The notes under the pieces are model-generated. The model worked only from the letters and a program-made list of their open reading frames with translations, ran no database searches and was not told where the DNA came from. DNA of 64,000 nt from contig JBAWUJ010000092.1 of assembly GCA_037176705.1 (NCBI GenBank), forward strand, positions 62,001-126,000. Reading direction: 5' to 3'. How positions within the stretch are numbered: the first letter of the stretch is position 1; every line of letters starts with the position of its first letter. The position numbers were made by a program, and so were the translations under genes. Shown piece after piece: positions 46,100-60,144 of this stretch. This DNA comes from Molossus alvarezi (Eukaryota > Chordata > Mammalia > Chiroptera > Molossidae).

Positions 46100-46745
46100 C
46101 ACGCCCAGTCCACCAGCCAGCCCTCTCAGCTCAACCTTCAAAACTGATGCTGACTCTGACCCCTTCGCCACCACCTCCATCTCCTTCCCGGAGTATTACA
46201 GCAGCCTCCTGATGGGTCTACCCTGCTTCCTCCCTTGCCTGGTGTAGTCTGTTCTCCACAGGCAGCCAGAGGGATCCCTTTACAATACAAAAGCAGATCC
46301 ATCCTCCTCTGCTCAAAACCTTACCAGGCTCCCAACTCAGAGTCAAAGCCAACGCTTGCTTTTTTAATAGCCTGCCACACCTGTCACCTGCTCCCATCCC
46401 CACCTTCCTTCTCTGCCCTTCTCTCCACTGTGGTCACCAGCTCTCTGTTCTTCAAGTAGGCCAAGCCCACATCTGCCTCAGGGCCTTTGCACTTGCAACT
46501 CCCTCTGCTAGACTGCTCTTCCCCACAGAGCTCACCCCAGCCCTTCAGCTCTCTTCCAGGGAGGCCCGATCATCCTATCTATTCAAGACAGCGTGCCTTC
46601 CGCCCGCCCTCCATGGCTCTCAATCCTTCTCCCTGCTTTGTGTGTTCATCCTAACACTCTTCAACACCCAGCAGATGAAACTGTCACTTGTTCATTCTCT
46701 GTGTTCCTTTCGAAAGGTGAGCACTCCTGGGAGGGAAAGCATGTT
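46100..46745 (+). repeat. L2 3' region
   Basis: CTGCTCAAAACCTTACCAGG, CCTCAGGGCCTTTGCACTTG: typical L2 ORF2 3' end and untranslated region. Confidence 0.8.
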
Positions 46746-47384
46746 ATACCCCCAAAAGGGGCAAACAATCTTTTTTTTTTAAAGAGTCAATTCAAGAAGC
46801 ATAAAGTTTAGGAACATTTTCTTTAGTCTCAGGTATATTTATAAATCAAGAAATGCCATACTTGCATTACCTATTCTTATTATTTTTCTTTCCATCACTG
46901 AAGGGTTTCTCTCCTTTTTAGGCTAAAATTTTAGAAAACATAAGTGGTATGCACTGCAGGATCTGATTATAATGCTGAGACTCTGAGCAACTTGTAAATG
47001 ACTTGAAACCCAGCAGGTTGGGGAGAAAAGTGAAGTACTTGGGCATAGGGAAGGCCAGCTGGACCAGAGTTCATCACAGCTGGGCACACAAAGGTCACTG
47101 CTATTAGGAGCCCCCTCAGGGCTGGGGATGGGGAAGGAGGGACTGCCCCTTAGGAGGAAAGTGAGGTCTGGGATGGGCAGCGGCAGGGGTGGCAGCAAAG
47201 GGCTGGGTGCAAACACACCTGTCTCCCCACCTACAAAGTAGCTCAAAGGGAACAAGGTTCCTGCTCTAAACTTCCCCAAGAGGAGAGTGGGGGGAGGGCT
47301 GGAATTCTCCACCCTGTCTTCAGGGCCAGGCACTGGGCAAAGAGTGGCTTTCCAGGAGCTCCCCATTCTCTCTTCACCACAGGC

Positions 47385-47545
47385 CCCAGAGGAAGGTGCT
47401 ATTATTATCACCATCGTGTGCATGGGGAAACTGAGGCACAGGGCATCATTTCCCAAGATCACATAGCCTGTGAGTGGCAAAGGAAGAACTTGAACCCAGA
47501 TCTGTTCAGAAGCCTCTATTCCTATCCTTCAGGCCACATGGCCTG
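47385..47545 (-). repeat. MIR
   Basis: Antisense: GGGGAAACTGAGGCACAGGG, then AACTTGAACCCAGATCTG. Confidence 0.85.
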
Positions 47546-49320
47546 CTTACACTCCCACCTGCGCCGGAGCCATGATTCTTCATCCACCGAGATATATTTA
47601 GTTACTTGCTTCTGATATTAGACCCTGGTGGTGTCATGGATCCTGGCAAGTCATGTGCAGCCACTGAGCTCAGAGCTGCTAGTCACTGACACAGTGTGAA
47701 CTTCTCCACTTACTCTCCTCCCTGGGGGCGATGACAAATCAGGGAAGGACCACTTGGCTGACCCTTTCCAGAATCCTCCTCTGTGGTTGCCATGGTGTCA
47801 CCTCTGCAAAGGCCTGGGCCCTGGTGGGGAGGGGGGAGTGAGGAGGGGCCAAAGGCAGTGACCCAGAAGAAAAACAGCTAGCCTGTTTCTAGGGTTCCTC
47901 TGGGAAAAGGGGGCTGCAGAGCCATCAGACCTAAGACCCTCATCAGGCCACCCTTGGTGGAAGAAAAAAGGGATCCTCAGGAGGAAGGAAAGACTGAGTG
48001 GAATGGGTGAAGGAGGTGACAGAAGGTTGTGGAAGGGTGGTGGGAGCTTCAGCGAGAAAACTGCGGCGCACGAGGAAGACCAGACTCTGCAAGGACTGGG
48101 CACTTGGCAGCACTATCCCAGCACCCAGCAAACAGTAGGTACTTAATAAATGTCAGCTCAAAAGAGATGTCCTGGTTAGGGTACTAGTGAGCCCTGATTT
48201 GCTCAGACCAGGAACAAAGCATGAGCACTGCTTGGTGTTCCTATGGTGAGGGGTCCTCAAAGAGGGGCTCCCACCCTGCACAGAAGCCTTTCCTGGGTGC
48301 CAGGTCCCCTGTGAGCCTGAGCAACTCTGTTCCTGAAAGGCTGGCTGGGGAGGGCTTCAGGAGAATAGGCCCCTTGCCACTCAGCCCAGCTGGGGCCACT
48401 GTGCCCATGCGCCCAGCCCAGCCCCCACCCTGGCACAGGCAGAGCAGGTGAGCACATGCCTGGCACAGTCCTTAGTGCTTGGGAGAGAGGCTCCAAGTGG
48501 GTGGCTTTGTATTTTGTGAAAACCAAATCCACAACTGATCTTTCCAGTCAAGCAGGGCCTGCTGGGAAGGCTAGAGGGCCTCTCTTCCGTCCCCCTGCTG
48601 GGGCCCACCCTCCCCCAGGAACCATGGGGAGCACCAGCTGCTGCCCTGGCTGGCACAGACCAATGGGATGGGACTAGGCCCAGCTTCAAGTGCCAGGGTT
48701 CGCCCCCTCCCCACCCTGACCCCCTTCCTGCCTGGAATAAATTGGAATACAAATCAGAGGGAACCGCCTTCCTCTGTTTGAACAAATTGCTCTGGATTTC
48801 TCCCTGTCTCAGGTCAGGCTCACAATGGGGTATATTTTTACTCACCGACTGCTAATAGACTTAGGAGAAGCTGCTGGATCGATGGAGGTCTGCAAAATTC
48901 ACCTGGAGCTCCAGGCCAGCCTTAGCCTGTCCCTGCCCCCATTTCAGGACTCCTTTGAGGGATGAGGGCAGCCATAACCCATGCTGCACATAAACTCAGC
49001 TGACACCTGTCCCACCTCCTGACCGGAGCCAAGGCAAGGCATCCAGGAAAGGCAATAGGACAAAGGTGGGCCCAGAGAAGCCCCCAAAGAGGTTTTCAGT
49101 CCCCCACAGTCAAGTGTGGCCTCCCTGAATATATCTTCATGTTCTTGTGTGCAACATTAGCATGCATATACACACCTTCAGCACATACATGCCCATATAT
49201 ATTTACATGTGCACAAAACAACAGATAAGGTGTACATGTACAAGGTAGAAAGAACATGGGGAATGTATTTCAGCTCCTGTCAGATACCCAGTGAGAGCAG
49301 TTTACTTAATGCCAATGTTT

Positions 49321-49374
49321 TCACACATGCACATGCACATGCACATGCACACATACACACACACACACACACAC
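49321..49374. repeat. (ACATGC)n(AC)n microsatellite
   Basis: About four ACATGC units followed by an AC run. Confidence 0.92.
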
Positions 49375-52300
49375 TCCCCTCAGTAAATTAGAGCCCAGGT
49401 CTGGCTTGGAGACATGTGGGAGAAAGGGTTTGGTTACTAGCAGGCAGAGCTTGGTGTGACGCTTCACCTCTGGCTACAGGTTTCTGCCTCTAAAAACTGA
49501 GCATTTAGGGCCAGGTGACCTCTAAGCCGCTCACATTTGACCTTTTCAAATTCCCAGTCTGGCTGCCTATGGGCTGCATGGCCTGAGGACTTTCCTCGCC
49601 CTCTCAGCCTCAGGTTTCTCTTCTGATAAGTGATGAGATTTGCCCTAAGATCTCTACTGGCTTTGTCATCCTACAAGCCTGTGATTATCGATCATCTCTT
49701 TGTCTTGTTCTCTGCTGTATCCTTAGCACCTGGAACAGTGTCAGGCACACAGAGAGTGCTCAAGAAAAGATTGATTGATTAATTAATGAATTACTCTCAG
49801 GTCCCAGTTGGTAGCGAAGAGACTGAGATGGAGGTGCCACTCTGATCTGGATCATAAGACCCAGGGGCATTCAGGGTGCAGACTAGCCAGGTCATTACTC
49901 ACAGGAGGTTTCTTTCCTGCAGAGGAAAGTGGACAGAATGAAATCGACCTTATTACCCACACAGATTCCTGCCTTCAGAGGGAAGGGCAATCTTCTAGTT
50001 TCAGAAATTGTCCCCACCTCAGTTTTTAATTCAGCTGGTGGGGAGCTAATTATCATGCCCCATGGCAATGCCCAAAGGACCCCAGATACTCTGTGTTTGT
50101 CCTCAGTGACCCCCAAACCCTGCCCTCCCCAGGTGTGAGGCCCCTCGATCCTTCAGGGAGAACCTGGATTCTATCAGGAAGGTCTCGGGAAAATTGATGG
50201 GTTGGAGCTCTAGTCACACAATCCAAGGAAGTAAATGAGGAGCTCACAGGTCTGGTGGCAGCAGGAGAGAGTTTTCCACCTGGAATCAGGGCTTATACAT
50301 GAAGCCCAGAAGACAAGAGCTACAAACAAAGCTCAGCAAAGCAAGCTGGTTCTGAAAAGCAAGACGGAGGCTTACAGGATGTAGTCCAGGCTGCCGGTGC
50401 CCCTTTTCTGGCCACTGCCATGCACAGCGCCAGCACCTGAGACTAGAGTCACACTGCCTGTGTGTGCTGTGGGCTATGAGCACCAGGAATGAACACCCCA
50501 GGCGCAGCCTGCAACCAGCAATAGATGGGAGTTGGTGTATACCTGCCCCAGCTCCCTCACCATGATGGGTAAACTCTGAAGTGTGTGTTTTACAGTGTTC
50601 CAGAGGTCCCCAGTAAGACATGATGGTGACTTGCTTGACAATGCACCTTTTCTTGGTCCCCTTTGCTTTCCTATCTCATGTCCCCATTCCCCTACCTGAG
50701 CTTCCCATGCTCACCTCCCAAATAAACTACCTGTACTCAGCTCCTTACCTCACAGCCTGCTTCTGGGGAACCCAAACGGAGACAGCGAGCCCAAGCCGAT
50801 TCAGATCGTCATGTGTCCCCTATAAATCTCTCACATGGTCACAACTTAGGGCCCTCATTTTGTCCCACTACCCCCCCCACCCACACATAATAAACCCTAC
50901 CACACTCCTCTACCTCCACCTGTCACTTGTCTAGAAACCTTCTTCCTGAATTCCAGTGACTCGAGATCCAACTCCTCTGATTACCCAGCTGAGCCACTGG
51001 GACAAGGCTTCAGGGCTGCGGGTTAGTCCCTACTGGAAACAGGGCCATGTCTCTGCTGGCTAACTTGTTGGTATCCCTAATGTGGACCATAGGCAGTGTG
51101 ACAGAGACAAGCAGCAATCTCCAGGGCATAGTGCCAAGCTAGTTGCCTCCTCCACCCACACGGGGGGCCTCTCAGGGCCTCCCCAACATTTCATTAAGCA
51201 CTTCTAACATCTAACCATGATTCCTGGACCCAGAAGGAGCCCCAGATCCTGTAGTCCAAATGTACTGAGGCCTGGGAATAAGCAGGGGTAAGGGCAAGAT
51301 TATAGAGATGTGGTCATAAAAAGAGCTGTAAGTACCATGTACAAATGCCCTGGCTTCTCCCGAGCCTATAAGGTTATATAAGAGAATGATAAAGATCCAG
51401 CTAAAGAGTCTTGACATGGTTTTTAATTTCAACCTTGGTACCTAATTGCTGACAAGCCACTGACCTTCTCTGGTCAGCCGCTTCCTGCACTAAATCTCAA
51501 AGATCTGCTTTTGTGTCACTTAAGGCCACTGGACAACAGCTGAGCTCATTCTTTGCCACACCCTCGGGCCCCCTCTCATGGCCTCCCTGTGTCTACTCTG
51601 CGGCCTTATTCCAGAAAGAAGAGTACAGCCAGGCCTTACCTCAGCACAGAACTTCAGCTTGCCTTGTGGGCTTATGTCTTTTGCTGGAAGGTAAACTGAC
51701 CTCCCCAAGGTCACCATTGTACCAGAACACCAGAACCTCACCTGGGTAAATGAGGCCACCATAATCTAGCTCCCTCCCCACCTCTTCCTTCCTGGTGTCC
51801 CTCTTTGAGGTGGGAAAATGTGCCCCATTAAAACTTTCTCAAGAATCACACAGGGAAGGTCTTGGGGCCAAGGGGATTTTCAAGTTCAGCTCAGAAGCTT
51901 CAGCTCCTGAATCTTTCTGAGAAGAGATTATGTTACAGCAAGTTAAATTAAAGTCAGACAATGAGAAGGACTTCTCAAGAACAAAGGACCAGAGACACTG
52001 AGAGGCAGGAAGATGAGTTAGATCACCTCTACAGTACTCTCAGGAACTGAAGGGCTATGCCAGAAGCCATGGACCAGTTTTCCCAAATCAGGAGGGTCCA
52101 CAGAGCTCTCTTTTGGCTGGGACTGAAATGAGCCACTTGCCAGAGCAGAGAGGTACCAACCGGCAGAAATCAATCACCTCAGGAAGTATGAAAGATGCAT
52201 GGGGTGTGGAGGGGGAAGGACAGCACTGGCAGACAGAAACCTGGGACCCTTACATGAATATTTGAGTGGCCCCAAGCAAGTCTCTCCCCTACTCTGGGTC

Positions 52301-52554
52301 TTAGTCTGCTATAAAGTTTCTTCTGGGCATCCTCAGAGCAGCCAGAGTCCGCCACTTCACCCCCCACTCCAGCTAGGGTGGCAGGGTAGGGGAGAAGAGC
52401 AGTTTTTACACCCACCTAAATCTTCTCTCATTTCAAGAAACACCAACTGACCCTGAGGTGGGGATATGTGGTAAAGACTGAACATCACCTACCCGATATT
52501 CATTCTCTCCACCTTTCTAAGTAAACCCTGATATTCTCTTGGGTGAAAATATGC

Positions 52555-52745
52555 CCATCCAAAAGGCTGTATTTCTCAGCCTCCCTTGCAGCTAAGAATA
52601 GCCCATGAGATACATGCAGAAGTCATTGGGAGGGGTTTCTGGAAAAGCTCTTTAAAGGAAACTGACTCCACTGGTAGGTCCGCTCTTTTAAATGTCCCTC
52701 TCTCCTTCCTACATGGAACGTGTCATGATGGCTAGCCAAATGCTC
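52555..52745 (+). repeat. Ancient interspersed repeat (relative of 1855-2240)
   Basis: CTCAGCCTCCCTTGCAGCTA and GAAAAGCTCTTTAAAGGAAA. Family not named. Confidence 0.5.
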
Positions 52746-52748
52746 TAA

Positions 52749-52922
52749 GGCAGGGTTCCCAAACTTCACTGCACACTAGAATCACCTGGAGAAACTTTTT
52801 TTAAAAAATGCTAATGCCTGTTTCCCACTCCCAGATATTCTAATTGGTGAGAGGTATGACCCAGGCCTTGGGATTTTTGCACACTCCCTAGTTGGAAGTG
52901 AATTTTGAGAACCACCTCTGTA
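52749..52922 (+). repeat. MER5A-type DNA transposon
   Basis: Starts CAGGGTTCCCAAACTTCACT, contains AGAATCACCTGGAGAAAC, ends TTTTGAGAACCACCTCTG. It is a non-autonomous hAT element. Confidence 0.85.
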
Positions 52923-53149
52923 AGGACAGCCGAGTAATAGGCTGAAAGGATCCTGGATCTCTAGTGACCAAGGAGCCACCAAGCAGCTGCCATCAGCCTG
53001 CCTCTAGACTCAGAACATCAACTTTGATTTGTTGGAGGCTCTCTTGTCAGGTCTTGTTTCTAGCAACAAAAAGAGATTCCTAACTCCACCGTCCATTTCA
53101 GTCAGGGAACCAAACCCAGCCCTTCCTGCCCTGAGGAGCCTCAGATCAG

Positions 53150-53245
53150 CAGGCAGGCACTAGACTTGGCACTAGGCAGGCTTGAGTTCAAATCCTGACT
53201 CCACTACCTGCCAACTATAGGGCCTTTCACAAGCCCCTCAAGTGT
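53150..53245 (+). repeat. MIR fragment
   Basis: GGCTTGAGTTCAAATCCTGA, then CTCCACTACCTGCCAAC. Confidence 0.7.
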
Positions 53246-53676
53246 CTCCACCGGGAACGTGGGGGCGTTGGGAAAGGCTGCACTCCGCTCCACCACGAGT
53301 TCCTTGCACAGGCGCCCTCCGCCTCAGCCCCGGCACCCACCGCCCTGCCAGACGCTTAGCAGGCACACTGGACTGTGGCTGGTTTACATTGAATTGCTAC
53401 AATGCGCTCCAGTTCTGACACTGTCGTTTATTTAAAACCTAACAGGGAAGAGAATAAATAAATGGGCCACTTTTCTAAAAGGTAACAGAACTTGCCTATT
53501 GCCAATCAATGAAAGCAGCATTTCTGGGGAAGCTCTTTCAGTCTCTCCAGGTTCAGGACTGGAAAGCCCCAGGACAGAAGCAGGGAGAGGGGCCAGTCTC
53601 CCAAGCTCCTGACCTGGACTCTCCAGTTAGCACTGTTAACACGGAAAGTCTTCCTGTCCGTAATTTAAAAAACAAT

Positions 53677-53678
<2 letters not shown>

Positions 53679-53712
<34 letters not shown>
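53679..53712. repeat. (GT)n microsatellite
   Basis: About 17 uninterrupted GT units. Confidence 0.97.
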
Positions 53713-53714
<2 letters not shown>

Positions 53715-53849
53715 AAGACACCAGGGTCCACATGGGCTTGACTGAAACAAAGCCTGGGCAGTGACCTGGAAAACCCAGAAATGACCTCAGAAAGCCTGAG
53801 GGAAGAAGACATCTGTTTGGGCCTGACTCATCCCGCTGCACTGTCTACA

Positions 53850-54001
53850 CCAGCTGCGCCTGAGAATCAACCAGAGACCTCAGCTGCCTGGAAAACACCT
53901 GCAGAGCTTCTGATTCAGGAGGTCGGGGCGCAGCCAGGCATCTGCTGTTGAAAAAGCTTCCCAGGTGGTTCTGACAGGCCACCGGGGTTGAGAAGCACTT
54001 G
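53850..54001 (+). repeat. MER5-type fragment
   Basis: GCTTCTGATTCAGGAGGTCG and GGGGTTGAGAAGCACTTG. Confidence 0.75.
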
Positions 54002-54314
54002 TTTACACAGCTTCCCATCCTCCAGCTAATCAAAGTCTATCTTGGCTGAGTTTCTGGGACTGAAAAGGAACCTGAGGTGGAATCTCCAAAGCCAGCTCAG
54101 CAGCACCCTCATGCCTGCCAAGCACCCCCCCATCAACTGAGGCCACGCACCCCTGCAGCCCCAGCTCCCCATGGGCCAACAGCAGGGAGCTAGGCCCTCT
54201 CCTGGGCTGCCATGTCTCTCAAAAGCGCAGCCTGCACCTCCAGCTTCCACATGCCCCCCACGCCCGTGGCTTCCTACCATCTGCCCACCACCCGCTCTGC
54301 TCTTGTGAGACAGA

Positions 54315-54440
54315 GTCCCCACAGTTTGCCTGAGAGTTTGCAAAGTGCTATCACTTGGACGTCTCTTTAACTCCAAGAGGTGGGTGTACCCGAATCAGCC
54401 TTCCAGATAGGAAAAGTGAGGCTCAGTGAGGGAAGGCTAC
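54315..54440 (-). repeat. MIR fragment
   Basis: Antisense: TTGCAAAGTGCTATCACTTG, then GATAGGAAAAGTGAGGCTCA. Confidence 0.7.
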
Positions 54441-54554
54441 TGGTCCAGGGTCTCTCAGAGATGCCAGCTGCCCACCTGGCCCTCCAACCCAAGTCTGCCC
54501 ATTTGCATCCAGTCCTCCTTCCTGTATGCCCTTGCCATTCAAGGACTGATCCAC

Positions 54555-54655
54555 AGGTCCGAAGCACTGGCATCACCCCAGAAATCATTAGAAATGCACC
54601 ATCCCAGCCTAGCCCAGGCCCACTGGACCAGGATCTGCAAACCCCCAGGCACACC
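54555..54655 (+). repeat. MER5-type fragment
   Basis: AGCACTGGCATCACCCCAGA, AATCATTAGAAATGCACC. Confidence 0.65.
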
Positions 54656-55479
54656 CGCTGGGTCTTTGGGAGCTACTCTGGGCTGCAGCTGCTGCCCTGC
54701 CACCTCCCAGTCCCCTGATGGCCTTTCCTCTGTCTCCTCCCCCACCTCAGATGCCCTTCCTCCCTTGGACTCTGTCCTTTCTCCTAGCTTTCCAGCCCCT
54801 GTCACCTCAGGTCTTCTCCTACCTCCCTGATGCCACCTGCTCTGTCTCCTTTTCCTCCTCCCACCCCAGGGTGCTGGTATCAGCCCCTCTCCTCTCTTGC
54901 TCTGCTCTCTCTTCCCTGGCAATCTGATTTCACCTCCTGGTTTCAGCCCACAGCGGTTCTGTGTGCACAAACCCAGATGTGCAAATCTACTTCAGAGCGG
55001 ATCTTGTCCTGAGCACCAACACTCACGCCCACCAGCCCCGTCGACATGTCTCCCAGACATCCCACACCAGCAGCTCAGGAAATCCAAGACTGCACTGGCA
55101 TTGTCATGAAAATAAAACTACTGAGGCCTTGCTTAGCGCCAGGCACAGTGCTCAGGCTTCCTGGCGCTGTCTCACGGCATGCTCACCAAAACGCATGCCA
55201 TGGCACGATGGCCTCCGCCACCAGGGGAGAACCCATGCCTCAGAAAGCAGAAGAAACTTGAGCTGGTGTGGGCAGACTTGGGGTTCAGACCTGGCTTTCT
55301 CACAAGAAGTCCAGGCCCTAAAACACGTCACTGCACTGCCTAAAACCCATCTGATTTCCTGTGCCCTTTGCTGTGCCCTTTGCTCTACCTTGATGCCATG
55401 GTGTGCCAAGCCTCCCAGTGTCTCAGGGCCATTTTCAGCTCCTAGCCCTTGCCTGAGCTCTTCCTGAAGCACATTTAGG

Positions 55480-56170
55480 ACCTAATGATTGTACAGTCTC
55501 ATTTCTTGCCTTTTGCACGAGTCTCTAACTGGCTTCCTTCCCCTACACCCAACCTCCTACAGTCTATTTTCTACACTGCAGCTGGAGGGATTCTATTCAA
55601 AAGGTGTCAGTTCATGTCTCTCCTCTGCTTAAAACCCTCCCAAAGCTCCTCGATTCACTCAGAATAAACACCAAAATCCTTACATAGTTCTTACATGGCC
55701 TTCAACAATCTGGCTCCACTAACTCTCCAACCCCACACCCTATTTCCCTCCCCATGGCTCACTCCCTCCAACCATACTGACTCCTCCTTGTGCGTAAACA
55801 AGCCAGGCATGCTTCCACCCCAGGGCCTTTGCATTGGCTATTCTCCTGCTTAGAATCACTTTCTGCAGATATCCACTGGGCTTTCTCTCTCTTTCCTGGG
55901 CAGCTTCAGGTCTCTGTTCTTGTGGCACCTACTCAAGGAGTGCCTCCCACCCCAACCACTGTATGTGAACTTGAACCACAGTCCAGCACTCCTTGTCCCT
56001 TGGGTGCTTTGCCCCTTTCCCCAGAACTCAGGATACATTATAGACTTATTCATTGACTTATTTATGGCCTGTCTCCCCTCAATTTGAATGTAAATCTAGG
56101 AGAGCAAGAGCTTGTTTCTCTCCAAATATCTCCATATAGAGCCTTCACTCAATGTTTGTAGAATGACTGC
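55480..56170 (+). repeat. L2 3' region, long copy
   Basis: CTTAAAACCCTCCCAAAGCT, CCAGGGCCTTTGCATTGGCT, and the end CTCAATGTTTGTAGAATGAC. A further L2 fragment follows at 56200-56350. Confidence 0.85.
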
Positions 56171-56384
56171 AGTCCTTGTATCGAGTCCCTCCAGTCCACT
56201 CTCACTAAAACTTCCCTGGAGAACTGCAAGGCCTCCTGACCAGCCTCCCTTCTCCTGACCCTGGCCTCCTCAGCACACCGCCACATGGCTCCCCAGCCTA
56301 AAATTCAGCTCACAGCAACCCACTTCCCTGCTCAAGGCCCTTCCAGCAGCTTCTCCCAAACCCAGGATTCCAGCCCACGCCCCC

Positions 56385-56595
56385 AAGCACAGGCCTTGCC
56401 ATCAACAGAGCTGGGTTTAAGCCCAGCTCTGCCCCTTAGATGAGAAACTTCATCTTTCTGAGCCCTCAGTTTCTTCATCAGTAAAACAGGCTGTGAATGA
56501 CTCTCTCAGGGGCTGTGGTGAGGATGAATGAAGACGCACACCGCACGATCTGGGCCTCGCAGTCAACATTAGCAATTTTTATTATGATGCTTTTA
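56385..56595 (+). repeat. MIR
   Basis: AGCTGGGTTTAAGCCCAGCT, CAGTTTCTTCATCAGTAAAA. Confidence 0.85.
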
Positions 56596-57029
56596 CTGTT
56601 CCAGCTCTGACTGCCCCGTTCCCTTTCAACCCACACTCCAGCCCCGCAGAGTGGAATTATTCCACACACACCCAGGGTCTTCATCCTGCGTGCCTCTGTC
56701 TCCTCCTGGGATGCCCTTCTCAGTCCTCTCTCTCTTCGTCAAGGACAGTTCAAGTGGTCCCTCCTCCACAAGGCCTTGGGAGTAATTTCCTTCCCCTTCG
56801 AATTCCCTCGGCCCTTTATCCGCCCTTGCCTCGTGGCATCTATCAGGATCCCCCAGGAACCACCATCCTGTACGTGTTTCCCTCCCCTTTCCTTGAGGGC
56901 AGAACCTCCATCTCGTCCGTCTCAGCGGCCCTGTCAGTTCTCAGAATGGGGTCTGCCCAGGGAGGTGGTAGGGAAATATTTAATGACCGGTGAGGGGTAC
57001 ACCATATTGCTTTCCTGCCTCCAAATCAG

Positions 57030-57200
57030 AAGATCCACTGAGACCGAGCCCCAGAGCCACTTCTTACCAGCTGTGTGACCTTGAGCAGGTGACTTAGACT
57101 CTTGTTCAGAACCCCAGTTTCTTCATCAGTTAAGATGGGGCAATAGGACCTGCTATGCTGACCTCTCTGAGTGTTATCGGAATCAAGGGAGGGAGAGGCA
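57030..57200 (+). repeat. MIR
   Basis: CCAGCTGTGTGACCTTGAGC, CCCAGTTTCTTCATCAGTTA. Confidence 0.85.
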
Positions 57201-60144
57201 TGGAAATGCTTGGGAAGACATGTGACACTTACACGCCTGTCCGGATTGTTACAACCAATGATTCTCCCTGAAAAGTTCGTTCCTCTTTGAGCAAAAGGAT
57301 GCCTGAAAGAACCATCACTAAAAGCATGGCAGGATGTCAAGTGAGTTTTACTTTCTTCCTTATATTTGTATGTATTCTCTCATTGTTTTTGCAAAGAACA
57401 CATGTTACTCATAGACCTGGGAAAGGGAGATTTCATTGTTCAAAAAAACAAAAAGGGTTCACTTCTTTGAGTTAGGCATTGCTCTTCCCTCTGTATCAGC
57501 ATTTAAATGCAACGGGGACCCTTTAGTAGCTCGTACCTGCCATCAGCAGATGCATGCCTAGGTCTTCTGATGAGGGGAAGATGCAGGAGAGGGGCCGCAC
57601 CCCAGGTTCACAAAGGGGCAGCACTGCAGGGTACGAGCCCCTGCTCTGCACACAGCCCCACCTGGACATGAGCCCATGGAGCTGAGCCTCCCCCTCATAG
57701 GGCTCTCCTCTGGCCTAGAAGGTAAGAAGTGTGGCTTTGGCCACACTGGGAGGAAAAACAGGAGAGCCAGAGGGGGGCATAGAACTTCAGGCCTAAAGAG
57801 CCCCCTTGGGCCGCAGGCTAAAGAATTAGAATAAGTGTCATCCCTCTGGAGTCTTGAGGCCAAGGAAGCCTAGGAAAAGCAATAAGCAATGTGGCAGCCA
57901 AGCCCGCCCCCTGGAGTGGCGGCCACATCTGGAGTGGCTGTGCCAGGTGCACAGGGCAGGGTCCCCAGGCACACACCCCTGCAATCAGGCTGTGTCCAGA
58001 GGCAGGTAGGGCCAGGGCAGGGCTCTTCCAGGACTGAGAGGCCCAAGATCCCATCTCTAGGTTCCCTGTCTTTGCTGGGTGGGGTATTTCCTGGCCCAAG
58101 CTCCCTGAGCCCAGCCACAAGGAGAGGCAAGGCTGAAGGGGGGGAGCAGAAGTGGGGGCAGAGGAGGGAGAATGTGAAGTATAGAGGAGGGTGCACCACA
58201 CTCCTGCCTCTGTCTAGCTCCTCCCAGGCCTGCCTGTGCCTCCTGGGCAGCCAGAGAAATCACGGCTGCTACCACCGCCCAGATTGCCACTCCCACACCC
58301 AGGTGTTGATTTCCTGCATCATTCATTTGCTGGCCTTGGCTGCTGTGATTAGCTCCCTCCATTCTCCCTATGGAGCCCCCTGCCCGTCCCTCCATGTTCC
58401 AGCAAAGCAGGGCTAATACCAGGCTTTAAATGAGGCTTTGCCACCCGGCCCCAGCAGCTCACAGCCAAGCCTTGCCAATTACAAGTAGGCCCTTAGCATG
58501 TCCACAGCCCGACCTCAAGGGTGCTTTCCTGACTAATATAATCCTCTCTAAACACCCCCACCACCCCTCGGGACCCCCTCCCCCCACCAGGAAGCACAGA
58601 TTTATAAGATGAGACATGCAGATCTAGACTCTAGGGGGGTTCATTGGTCTGACTCCAGAACTGGGGAGCCCTCAGGCAGGTCAGGAGCCAACATCAGTGA
58701 GAGAGTACAGACAATGCTGACAAAGTAAACAAAACAGCCTGGATATGGGGACACAAGTCCCTCCCTGCCCCTCATAAAGTTTCTGTGACTGAGAAGGAGG
58801 GGACGTCGGAGGCATGGGCCTTCTTGAGGACACTTGGAAAACTTTAAACTTTCTGTTAACCCTGAGGGGACTACAGTTTTCCGACACGATGCTCTCTCCA
58901 AGGGAAGAGTCTGATCTGGACAGGCAGTTTCAGTCACGGGGTGGAAACTAGTGAAACCCCAGGTGTGCCCATGTCTCGATCAACACCCAGAATACAGCGC
59001 TGGGAGACATGCTTCCTGAAATTCCTTCTCTGTACCCTTTAGAGGAGGAAAAAAAAAACAAAAAACCTGACTTGGTGATAATTCTGTAAGCTATGTTGCT
59101 CTTGTCAAATTATTCAACATCTGTCTTCATGTTCCCACAAAAATTAGCATAAGATAGTAGTTTCTGATGACACCTTTGGTGAAATATTTTGACTTCCACC
59201 AGTAAGTTGCAAACAACCTCTTTTAAGGATAATGTCAATTCCTACTCCTGCATATTAAATAATCCAGAGGTTTGCTGTGTTTCTGTAAGGGAGAGGAATC
59301 CCTTCAACCTGCCCCTGCCTGGAAGTCCACCTGCTCAGAGAGGAGACGAGGAAGCCAGGAGAGGCGGTTTCTGATGCTCTCCTCACAAAGGATACTCCTT
59401 CTTCGCTTGGTTGCTGCCTTTGCCCAGAACTAGGCCTCGAGGGCCAGCCCACCACCAGCACCCTAGCCTGCCAGAAAGTGACTTGCAGGATCCACCCTGG
59501 AGCACAACAAACTGGGCCAGGAGATTAGGAGGCTGAAAGGAAAGAGGGAACCAACTCCAAATGGACCATCTGGCCTAGTACTCAGCTGCCGTAGCATCTG
59601 TGCCCCAAAGAAGAGTGAGGCCACCTGGCCAGACTGAGAGCGCTTCCCCAGTCCTACTGCAGACAGTGCAGCTCAGAGCTGGCAAGAGGACCCTCCAAGG
59701 GAAGCCAGGCACAGGGCTCTGGGGCCCTTGCCTCCTCTCAGCCTCAGCAGGACTCACAACTCAGGTCAGATTCCGGCTGGTTTGCCCTCTGCATCCTGTT
59801 CTTCCTCCCTCTTCACTCAGGCTTCTCTGTTTGCTCATTTGCCCTCCCTCTGCCACACAGGCCTGGGGTCAGGTGGAAGGGGCTGGGGTTCGCTCCCAGG
59901 ACTCACTTCTTTTTTTGTGTCTTCAGTAAAAACTGCCTCTCTCTTCACTGCCAGGGTAGCACTGGGCTTCCAGCCGACTCTTCTCTTCCCTGAAGTCCCC
60001 TACAGCAGCCAGCCTAAGACTCTGTGACACCCTAAGTAGAGACCCTCAACAAATGCCCAACTACCCCACCGCAAACCATCTTGATCAGACTTCTTGGAAA
60101 GAAAAAATTTCAAGAAGCATTTTCTCAAACTCCCTAAACCACAG

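Noticed and set aside
46923..47480. Minus-strand 185-codon open frame
   Set aside because: It has no recognisable domain, overlaps an antisense MIR, and its composition looks like chance in GC-rich intron.
53240..53350. Possible CpG island or promoter for exon 1
   Set aside because: Only a short, mildly CpG-rich stretch with no leader-encoding frame or donor nearby; far too small for the MDGA1 promoter.
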